A stretch of 5,328 nt of DNA from Acidobacteriaceae bacterium (GTDB taxonomy: Bacteria; Acidobacteriota; Terriglobia; Terriglobales; Acidobacteriaceae): contig PKXI01000116.1 in NCBI GenBank assembly GCA_003133425.1, positions 1-5,328 of the forward strand, in the 5' to 3' direction. A program made the translations under genes and the position numbers. Positions 1 through 5,328 of this stretch are shown here, piece after piece. Each line of letters begins with the position of its first letter. Position 1 is the first letter of the stretch. The notes beneath the pieces are model-generated. The model worked only from the letters and a program-made list of their open reading frames with translations, had not been told where the DNA came from and did no database searches.

Positions 1-1056
1 GGCGACTCGCACACCTCCACGCACGGAGCATTCGGCGCACTCGCCTTCGGCATCGGCACCAGCGAAGTCGAGCACGTCCTCGCGACGCAGACCCTGCCGC
101 AATCCAAGCCCCAAACCTTCCGCATTGCGGTCGAAGGCGAATTGCCCCGCGGCGTCACCGCCAAGGACATCATCCTCGCCATCATCGGCAAAATCGGGAC
201 CGACGGCGCTACCGGCTGTGTTGTTGAATACGCCGGCTCCGCCATCCGCGCGCTCTCGATGGAAGGCCGCATGACCATCTGCAACATGAGCATCGAGGCC
301 GGCGCGCGCGCAGGCATGATCGCTCCTGACGAAACGACCTTTGCATACTTAAAGGGCCGCCGCTTTAGTCCAAAAGAAGAAGCCTGGAAGGCAGCGGTCG
401 CCGAGTGGAGCAAGCTGCCCAGCGATCCCGGCGCCAAATTCGATCGCGAGCTGGTCATCGACGCCGCCACGCTTGTTCCTTACGTAAGCTGGGGCACGAG
501 CCCCGGCATGGTCGCGCCCATCACCTCCTCCGTGCCCGACCCCGCTGCGATTGCAAACGAGCAGGAGCGCAAGGGCCTCGAGCGCGCTCTTGAATATATG
601 GATCTCAAGGCCGGCACGCCGCTTGAAGAGGTCACCATCGATCGCGTGTTCATCGGCTCCTGCACCAATGGCCGTCTTGAAGATCTGCGCGCTGCAGCCC
701 GCATCGCCGCTGGATACAAGGTCTCCAGCCACGTCGGCGCCATGGTCGTCCCCGGCTCTCAGGCCGTCAAGGCCGCGGCAGAAGCCGAAGGCCTCGACCG
801 CATCTTCAAGGAAGCCGGCTTCGACTGGCGCGAGCCCGGCTGCTCCATGTGCCTGGGCATGAATCCCGACATTCTTTCGCCGGGCGAGCGCTGTGCCTCC
901 ACCAGCAACCGCAACTTCGAAGGCCGCCAGGGACGCGGAGGACGCACCCACCTGGTCTCCCCGGAGATGGCCGCCGCAGCCGCCATCGCCGGTCACTTCG
1001 TCGACATTCGCAACTGGCCCGTCCACGATTCAGCCCGGGAAGAGGTAAAAGCCTAA
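1..1056 (+). CDS. leuC: 3-isopropylmalate dehydratase large subunit, 5' truncated by window edge
   Basis: Large subunit of isopropylmalate isomerase, which with LeuD converts 2-isopropylmalate to 3-isopropylmalate in the cytoplasmic leucine pathway. The frame is open from base 1 and gives 351 residues before a TAA stop. The first visible residues, [17 protein letters not shown], are the conserved aconitase-family substrate-binding segment. The three [4Fe-4S] ligand cysteines are present: IGSCTN (window codon 221) and CSMC (codons 281 and 284). Their 60 and 3 residue spacing equals that of E. coli LeuC (347, 407, 410), so about 126-130 N-terminal residues lie off the left edge. The segment [20 protein letters not shown] follows. 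The protein ends in a short polar tail after the conserved GHFVDIRNW. An internal TTG at 142 could be mistaken for a start, but the homology continues upstream of it. It overlaps leuD by one base. The spacing and motifs point to the bacterial LeuC type rather than the archaeal homoaconitase-like type. Confidence 0.97.
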   Translation, partial: GDSHTSTHGAFGALAFGIGTSEVEHVLATQTLPQSKPQTFRIAVEGELPRGVTAKDIILAIIGKIGTDGATGCVVEYAGSAIRALSMEGRMTICNMSIEAGARAGMIAPDETTFAYLKGRRFSPKEEAWKAAVAEWSKLPSDPGAKFDRELVIDAATLVPYVSWGTSPGMVAPITSSVPDPAAIANEQERKGLERALEYMDLKAGTPLEEVTIDRVFIGSCTNGRLEDLRAAARIAAGYKVSSHVGAMVVPGSQAVKAAAEAEGLDRIFKEAGFDWREPGCSMCLGMNPDILSPGERCASTSNRNFEGRQGRGGRTHLVSPEMAAAAAIAGHFVDIRNWPVHDSAREEVKA

Positions 1057-1673
1057 TGGAACCCTTTCGCACACTAACGTCACTAGCCTTGCCGCTCGAC
1101 CGCACCAACGTCGACACAGACCAGATCATCCCCAAGCAGTTCCTCAAGCGCATCGAGCGCACCGGCTACGGCGATTTCCTATTCTTCGACTGGCGTCGCA
1201 CTGCCTCCGGCGATCCCGACCCATCTTTCGAGTTGAACGATCCTCTGTACAAGGGATCTCAAATACTCATCGCCGGAAAAAACTTCGCCTGCGGCTCCAG
1301 CCGCGAACATGCGGCCTGGGCACTCTCCGATTACGGCTTCCGCGCCGTCATCGCACCCACATTCGCAGACATCTTCTTTTCGAACGCCGGCAAAAACGGC
1401 ATCGTCCTCGTCCGTCTCAGCGAGGAGCAGGTGGCCGAACTGCTCAATAACGCAAAGACGATTCCCAACTATCAACTCACAGTTTCCCTCGAAGCACAGA
1501 CCGTAACCGACGGCCGCGGCTTCAGAGCAACTTTTGAAGTCGATCCCTTCCGCAAGTTCTGCCTGCTCGAAGGACTCGACGACATTGGTCTTACTCTGCG
1601 TCACGCAGCCGCGCTCGACACGTTTGAAAAGAAGCACAACGAAGCAAGCTGGCTGAAGGCAAAGACCGCCTAG
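1056..1673 (+). CDS. leuD: 3-isopropylmalate dehydratase small subunit
   Basis: Small (swivel-domain) subunit of isopropylmalate isomerase and partner of LeuC. It is 205 residues long, close to the 201 of E. coli LeuD, so it is complete. The family N-terminus is seen as LDRTNVDTDQIIPKQFLKRI (residues 14-33). The substrate-loop signature GKNFACGSSREHA is at 74-86, followed by APTFADIFFSNAGKNG (100-115). The frame is open upstream to 849 inside leuC. The ATG at 1056 is chosen because the family homology begins there and an AGAGG ribosome-binding site (1041-1045) lies 10 bases upstream. The leuC stop and leuD start share a base (TAATG), an arrangement typical of translational coupling between subunits made in equal amounts. 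A 147-base gap follows before ilvD. Confidence 0.97.
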   Translation: MEPFRTLTSLALPLDRTNVDTDQIIPKQFLKRIERTGYGDFLFFDWRRTASGDPDPSFELNDPLYKGSQILIAGKNFACGSSREHAAWALSDYGFRAVIAPTFADIFFSNAGKNGIVLVRLSEEQVAELLNNAKTIPNYQLTVSLEAQTVTDGRGFRATFEVDPFRKFCLLEGLDDIGLTLRHAAALDTFEKKHNEASWLKAKTA

Positions 1674-1680
1674 CCAAAAA

Positions 1681-1732
1681 TGTGGGTGCCCCATCCTTGG
1701 CGCGTTTTTTGCGGCAAAGGCGGGAGAGCACA
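1681..1732. repeat. imperfect palindromic intergenic element
   Basis: The element begins with TGTG and ends with its complement CACA, and is centred on CGC-GTTTTTT-GCG (stem arms about 1701-1703 and 1711-1713, T-run in the loop). The inner arms read CCCCATCCTTGGCGC on the left and a diverged complement on the right. By my alignment about 10 of 15 inner positions are Watson-Crick pairs and one is a G-T wobble, so the hairpin is interrupted. It starts 7 bases after the leuD stop. There is no T-run after the right arm, so it is not a classic intrinsic terminator, although a hairpin here could still affect 3'-end stability of the leuCD message. From memory it resembles a 'GGGTGCCCCATCCTT...AAGGGTGGGA' palindrome dispersed between genes in Acidobacteria, and this copy appears degenerate on its right arm. 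That family link is recall and not shown by this single copy. Confidence 0.55.
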
Positions 1733-1776
1733 AAAGCAAATTCAGCAAGGATTCGTAGTTCAACCGCAGCACAAAC

Positions 1777-1803
1777 AAGCTGATAGCTAAAGGCTGACAG
1801 CTA
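1777..1803 (+). repeat. short near-duplicate, 14-base period
   Basis: Two 13-base units, AAGCTGATAGCTA (1777-1789) and AGGCTGACAGCTA (1791-1803), differ at two positions and are separated by one base. The units carry AGCT cores, so TAGCT (1784-1788) and AGCTA (1799-1803) also form a weak inverted repeat. It ends 17 bases before the ilvD start, which places it in the ilvD 5' leader. It may be a remnant of an 'AGCTGATAGCTGA'-like simple repeat or a small operator. Nothing in the sequence decides between these. Confidence 0.4.
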
Positions 1804-1820
1804 GCGAACGAAGAGAGCCA

Positions 1821-3509
1821 ATGACCATCCAAGGCAAGCGCCAAAGCATTCCGTTGACCGAGGGACCCAGCCGCGCCGCCGCGCGCTCTTATCTGCGCGG
1901 CTCCGGCTTCGCAAAAGACGATCTGCACAAGCCGATTATCGGCATCGCCAATACATGGACCGAGATAGGCACCTGCAACTTGCATCTGCGCGAAGTGGCC
2001 GAGGCCCTGAAAGAAGGCATTCGCGAGGCAGGCGGCACGCCGATGGAGTTCAACACCATCACCATCTCCGACGGCATCACCATGGGCACGCAGGGCATGA
2101 AGGCGTCGCTGGTTTCGCGCGAAGTCATCGCCGACTCCATCGAGCTCGTCGCGCGTGGCAATCTCTTCGACGGCCTGGTTGGCATCGGCGGCTGCGACAA
2201 AAACATGCCCGGCATCATCATGGCGCTCTGCCGGCTCGACATTCCCGGCATGATGCTCTACGGCGGATCCATCGCACCCGGCAAATTGAATGGCCCCAAC
2301 GGCGAAATAATTGACATCACCATTCAGAATGTTTTCGAGGGCATCGGCTCCTACGCCGCCGGCAAAATCGACGCCGCCGGACTTGAAGCGCTCGAAGCCA
2401 ACGCCTGTCCCGGCGCGGGTGCGTGCGGCGGCCAGTTCACCGCCAACACCATGGCTATGAGCGGCGAAATTCTTGGCATCTCACCGATTTATCTCTCCGG
2501 CGTTCCCGCCACATCGAAAGACAAGCACACCGCCACGCGCGAAGCCGGCCGCATCCTCATGGATGCAGTCCGCGCCAATCGCCGTCCCTCGCAGCTCATC
2601 ACGCGCAAGTCGATTGAGAACACCATCGCCAGCGTAGCCGCCAGCGGCGGTTCCACCAATGCTGTGCTCCATCTGCTGGCCATCGCTCGCGAGATGGGCA
2701 TTCCGCTTTCGATTGACGATTTCGACATCATCTCCAAGCGCACGCCGTACATCTGCTCGCTTACGCCGGCAGGCAAGTATGTAGCCTCCGACTACCAGGC
2801 CGCAGGCGGTTCGCGCCTCCTGGCCAAGCGCCTCATCGATGCCGGCCACGCCGACGGCTCAACGCTCACCATCAGCGGCAAGACGCTGGCTGAAGAAGCC
2901 GCTCTTGCAAGGGAGACTCCGGGGCAGGACGTCATCCATACCTTCGAGAAGCCCATCAAGCCCAACGGTGGCCTGGTGATTCTCAAAGGCAATCTCGCCC
3001 CCGAAGGTTGCGTGATGAAGATTGCCGCGGCCAATCGCATGGAGCATCGCGGTCCGGCGCGCGTCTTCGACACTGAAGAAGCATGCTTTGAAGCCGTGCA
3101 GACCGGCAAGATCAAGCCGAACGATGTGCTCGTTATCCGCTATGAAGGCCCCAAGGGCGGACCTGGCATGAGGGAAATGCTTCAGGTTACGGCCGCCGTC
3201 AGCGGCAATCCCGAACTCAGCCCTACCGTGGCTCTGTTGACCGACGGTCGATTCAGTGGCGCAACACGCGGCTTCACCGCCGGCCACGTGGCTCCCGAAG
3301 CCTTTGTCGGCGGCCCCATTGCAGCCGTCCGCGAGGGCGACATCATTTCCTTCGACATTCCCAACCGCAAGCTTGATGTAGAAATCAGCGACGCAGAGAT
3401 GGCGGCGCGGCTCAAAGGTTTCAAACCGCCGGCCCTGCGCTGGCCCAAAGGCGTCTTCCGCAAATATGTTGATCGCGTCAGCTCCGCATCCGAGGGAGCA
3501 ACAACGTAA
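1821..3509 (+). CDS. ilvD: dihydroxy-acid dehydratase
   Basis: Dehydrates 2,3-dihydroxyisovalerate and 2,3-dihydroxy-3-methylvalerate to the keto acids leading to valine, leucine and isoleucine. The 562-residue protein is full length for the shorter bacterial/archaeal IlvD group; the E. coli enzyme is longer. Cluster ligands expected from the family are Cys52 (GTCNLH), Cys125 (GGCDKNMPG) and Cys202 (PGAGACGGQFTANTM). Mg ligands are Asp84, Asp126, Lys127 (carbamylated in the family) and Glu452 (GGPGMRE). The presumed catalytic base is Ser479 in LTDGRFSGATRG. A third cysteine at this level, together with PGAGxCGG in place of the E. coli CPTCGSC, suggests a [2Fe-2S] enzyme, which is usually more oxygen-tolerant; this is inference. 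The ATG at 1821 is chosen because the conserved N-terminus (SIPLTEGPSRAAARSYLRGS) starts just after it. The ribosome-binding site is weak (AAGAGAG, 1811-1817). An unknown gene starts 13 bases after the stop. Confidence 0.97.
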   Translation: MTIQGKRQSIPLTEGPSRAAARSYLRGSGFAKDDLHKPIIGIANTWTEIGTCNLHLREVAEALKEGIREAGGTPMEFNTITISDGITMGTQGMKASLVSREVIADSIELVARGNLFDGLVGIGGCDKNMPGIIMALCRLDIPGMMLYGGSIAPGKLNGPNGEIIDITIQNVFEGIGSYAAGKIDAAGLEALEANACPGAGACGGQFTANTMAMSGEILGISPIYLSGVPATSKDKHTATREAGRILMDAVRANRRPSQLITRKSIENTIASVAASGGSTNAVLHLLAIAREMGIPLSIDDFDIISKRTPYICSLTPAGKYVASDYQAAGGSRLLAKRLIDAGHADGSTLTISGKTLAEEAALARETPGQDVIHTFEKPIKPNGGLVILKGNLAPEGCVMKIAAANRMEHRGPARVFDTEEACFEAVQTGKIKPNDVLVIRYEGPKGGPGMREMLQVTAAVSGNPELSPTVALLTDGRFSGATRGFTAGHVAPEAFVGGPIAAVREGDIISFDIPNRKLDVEISDAEMAARLKGFKPPALRWPKGVFRKYVDRVSSASEGATT

Positions 3510-3511
3510 GA

Positions 3512-3516
3512 AAGGA
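3512..3516 (+). promoter_or_regulatory. ribosome-binding site of the small gene
   Basis: AAGGA lies 6 bases before the ATG at 3523, just past the ilvD stop. It decides the start: the same frame has an earlier ATG at 3466 inside ilvD, but no comparable site was noticed before it, and using it would add 19 residues that overlap ilvD out of frame. Confidence 0.7.
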
Positions 3517-3522
3517 AAGATA

Positions 3523-3870
3523 ATGGGTCTCTTCGACAAGTTCATGAAAAAGAAAGAAGCATCGAATTCCGATGAATGCGTCCTTATTCATTTGGATGGA
3601 GTTCATCTGCCTGACCAGGTGTACCAGGAATGCGATCTTTCAACCCTTGAGGACATGCTGATCGAAGCGATCGAAAGTAGCAACGCCGGAGAGTTGGATG
3701 GAAATGAGATTGGCCCGACTGAGACCACCATATTCACCTACGGCCCGGACGCGGATCAACTTTATCGCGCAATGGAACAGGTGCTGAAGGATTATCCACT
3801 GAGCCGGAACGCTCGAATCGTGATCCGGAAAGGCGGCCCGGGATCGCCGCAAACCGAAGTTCATTTGTGA
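3523..3870 (+). CDS. uncharacterised 115-residue acidic protein in the ilv operon
   Basis: I do not recognise a named function. The protein opens with MGLFDKFMKKKEA, a short basic, possibly amphipathic leader, and continues as a compact soluble, acidic, mixed alpha/beta-looking domain. It has no transmembrane segment or signal peptide. Distinct parts are LSTLEDMLIEAIESS (about 39-53), then GELDGNEIGPTETTIFTYGP (55-74), then DADQLYRAMEQVLKDYPL (75-92), and a basic strand with a Gly-Pro turn, IVIRKGGPGSP (98-108). The middle part, with DGNE, a T/I/Y-rich strand and YGPDAD, resembles a small uncharacterised bacterial family as I recall it, for which I know no biochemical role. The gene starts 13 bases after ilvD and ends 52 bases before ilvB, so it is probably co-transcribed. 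By count 177 of 348 bases are G or C (about 51%), lower than sampled stretches of ilvD and ilvB, and its codon use is less GC-ending. A recent insertion or lower expression could explain this. Confidence 0.8.
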   Translation: MGLFDKFMKKKEASNSDECVLIHLDGVHLPDQVYQECDLSTLEDMLIEAIESSNAGELDGNEIGPTETTIFTYGPDADQLYRAMEQVLKDYPLSRNARIVIRKGGPGSPQTEVHL

Positions 3871-3910
3871 CGTTGTCTATTTGAAAAGAACCGAAGCTGG
3901 GATTCACAAT

Positions 3911-3916
3911 AAGGAG
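3911..3916 (+). promoter_or_regulatory. strong ribosome-binding site of ilvB
   Basis: AAGGAG is a consensus Shine-Dalgarno sequence 6 bases before the ATG at 3923 and is the best such site in the window. It fixes the ilvB start even though the first 20 or so residues are not family-conserved. Confidence 0.85.
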
Positions 3917-3922
3917 CTTTTT

Positions 3923-5328
3923 ATGGGAACTAAACCAAACGCGAACGCAAAGGCACCGGAAACGAACGCTCACCTCACCACGCCTACCCGCCTCACCGGC
4001 GCTGAGATTCTGTGGGCCACGTTGGTGGGCGAGGGCGTCACCGATGTCTTCGGTTATCCCGGCGGCGCCATCCTGCCCGCTTACGACGCGCTGCGCAAGT
4101 TTCCCATTCACCACGTGCTCGTCCGCCACGAGCAAGGCGCCGCGCACATGGCCGACGGCTACGCGCGCGCATCGGGCAAGGTGGGCGTGTGCATCGCCAC
4201 CAGCGGTCCCGGCGCAACCAATCTCGTCACCGGCATTGCCACTGCCATGCTCGACTCAATTCCCATCGTCTGCGTCACAGGCAACGTCTCCAGCAAAGTG
4301 CTGGGCACCGACGCATTTCAGGAAGTGGACATCACCGGCATCACGCTGCCCGTAACCAAGCACAACTTTCTCGTCAGCCGCGCTGAGGATCTTGCCAAGG
4401 TGCTGCGTCAGGCTTTCCAGATCGCAAAGTCCGGCCGACCCGGCCCGGTGCTCGTTGACATTACGAAGGACGCACAACAGGGCACGGCGATCTTCGACTT
4501 TGAAGCCGCCAGGCCGAAAGCCTATCGGCCGCACCCAATGCTCAGTGTCGAAGATGGGGGCCTCGCGCAGGCCGCAGACCTGATCCGCAACGCCAAGCGC
4601 CCCGTCATCTTGGCCGGTCATGGCGTCTCGGAGTCAGGCGCCATGGAACAGATCCGCACACTTGCCGAGCGCGCGCAGATTCCCGTGGCCCTTACGCTGC
4701 TCGGCCTCGGCGCCTTTCCCGCTTCGCACGCCCTCAACATGGGCATGATGGGCATGCACGGCGAGGCCTGGGTCAACCACGCAATTCAGGAAGCTGATCT
4801 GCTCATCGCATGCGGCATGCGCTTCGACGATCGCGTCACCGGAACCATTGCAACCTATGCCCTCAAGGCAAAAAAGATTCACATCGAAGTGGACCCCGCC
4901 GAGATCAACAAGAACGTCAAGGTTGATGTGGCCTTGGTTGGCGATCTTCGCGAAGTGCTGGATCAGTTGCTGCCGCGCATCGCCGGCCGCGACGGCTCCG
5001 CATGGCTCAAAGCCATCGACTCCAGCAAAGGTGCGGCTGCTGTGCGCGACATCAAGAATCTGCCCGACTCTGGCCACCTCTACGCGGCCCACGTCATGCA
5101 CGACCTGTGGCGCGCCACCAACGGCAATGCTATTGTGGCCACCGATGTAGGCCAGCATCAGATGTGGGAGGCGCAGTACTTCCACCACGAGCATCCACGC
5201 ACGCTCGTCACCTCCGGCGGCCTTGGCACCATGGGCTTCGCATTGCCCGCGGCCATCGGCGCAAAGTTCGCTTGCCCTGATGCTGAAGTCTGGGTCATCG
5301 CCGGCGACGGCGGCTTCCAGATGACCGC
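3923..5328 (+). CDS. ilvB: acetolactate synthase large (catalytic) subunit, 3' truncated by window edge
   Basis: ThDP-dependent enzyme that joins pyruvate to pyruvate or 2-ketobutyrate, the first shared step to valine, leucine and isoleucine. The frame stays open from 3923 to the edge (468 codons), so perhaps 100-130 residues are missing. In order: a polar extension (1-22); the N-terminal pyrimidine-binding domain (about 23-190) with VFGYPGGAILPAYDAL and catalytic Glu70 in RHEQGAAHMADGYAR; the central domain (about 213-350) with the FAD-region motif GMRFDDRVTG (298-307); and the C-terminal diphosphate-binding domain from about 405, with TSGGLGTMGFALPAAIG (430-446) and the start of the ThDP/Mg motif GDGGFQM (461-467). 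Presence of the FAD-site motif and GTDAFQE favours true acetolactate synthase over pyruvate oxidase or glyoxylate carboligase. The usual GQVP before GTDAFQE reads GNVS (120-123). Biosynthetic AHAS normally pairs with a small regulatory subunit (IlvN/IlvH), which would be expected next but is not in the window. Confidence 0.95.
   Translation, partial: MGTKPNANAKAPETNAHLTTPTRLTGAEILWATLVGEGVTDVFGYPGGAILPAYDALRKFPIHHVLVRHEQGAAHMADGYARASGKVGVCIATSGPGATNLVTGIATAMLDSIPIVCVTGNVSSKVLGTDAFQEVDITGITLPVTKHNFLVSRAEDLAKVLRQAFQIAKSGRPGPVLVDITKDAQQGTAIFDFEAARPKAYRPHPMLSVEDGGLAQAADLIRNAKRPVILAGHGVSESGAMEQIRTLAERAQIPVALTLLGLGAFPASHALNMGMMGMHGEAWVNHAIQEADLLIACGMRFDDRVTGTIATYALKAKKIHIEVDPAEINKNVKVDVALVGDLREVLDQLLPRIAGRDGSAWLKAIDSSKGAAAVRDIKNLPDSGHLYAAHVMHDLWRATNGNAIVATDVGQHQMWEAQYFHHEHPRTLVTSGGLGTMGFALPAAIGAKFACPDAEVWVIAGDGGFQMT

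Noticed and set aside
349..1026. 225-codon minus-strand frame inside leuC
   Set aside because: It is fully antisense to the conserved LeuC cluster-binding region, with Ala/Gly-rich low-complexity translation. It is a shadow.
1697..1720. Intrinsic terminator after leuD
   Set aside because: The T-run sits in the loop of the hairpin and not after the stem, and the outer stem is interrupted by mismatches.
1759..1787. Possible promoter TTCAAC - 17 bases - GATAGC before ilvD
   Set aside because: Each box matches the sigma-70 consensus at only about half its positions, which is no better than chance in this gap.
1179..1985. 268-codon open frame on the minus strand spanning leuD, the gap and the ilvD start
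   Set aside because: It lies antisense to two well-supported enzymes, its translation has no recognisable motif, and long antisense frames are expected in GC-rich codon-biased genes.
3466..3522. Upstream in-frame start for the small gene
   Set aside because: It would overlap ilvD out of frame by 44 bases and lacks an evident ribosome-binding site, whereas the ATG at 3523 has AAGGA 6 bases upstream.
2859..3545. 228-codon minus-strand frame over the 3' end of ilvD
   Set aside because: It is antisense to conserved IlvD residues and shows no protein-family features or matching operon context.
3871..3922. Terminator or promoter between the small gene and ilvB
   Set aside because: Apart from the AAGGAG site there is no hairpin with a T-run and no convincing promoter boxes in these 52 bases.

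Overview
The window is a stretch of a branched-chain amino acid biosynthesis locus from a GC-rich bacterium, with every supported gene on the + strand. Layout: the 3' part of leuC (1-1056, entering from the left edge), leuD (1056-1673), a 147-base gap with an imperfect palindrome and a short near-duplicate (1674-1820), ilvD (1821-3509), a 115-codon gene of unknown function (3523-3870), and the 5' part of ilvB, the acetolactate synthase large subunit (3923 to the right edge). No RNA gene, mobile element, CRISPR array or integration site was seen.

The genes fit one metabolic programme. IlvB makes acetolactate or acetohydroxybutyrate. IlvD dehydrates the later dihydroxy-acids to the 2-keto acids that become valine and isoleucine. 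LeuC and LeuD form the isopropylmalate isomerase of the leucine branch, fed by 2-ketoisovalerate made through IlvD. The missing steps (ilvN, ilvC, leuA, leuB) may lie just outside the window, but that is inference.

The source is probably a member of the Acidobacteriota (Terriglobia/Acidobacteriaceae type). This rests on the GC-rich codon use, the gene order, and the palindrome after leuD, which resembles a dispersed intergenic element I recall from such genomes. The assignment is from memory and only moderately secure.

Nothing here amounts to a new multi-gene system. The points most worth a second look are the small uncharacterised gene inside the operon, which has visibly lower GC than its neighbours; the palindromic element between leuD and ilvD; and substitutions in IlvB at the site equivalent to plant Pro197, a known herbicide-contact position.
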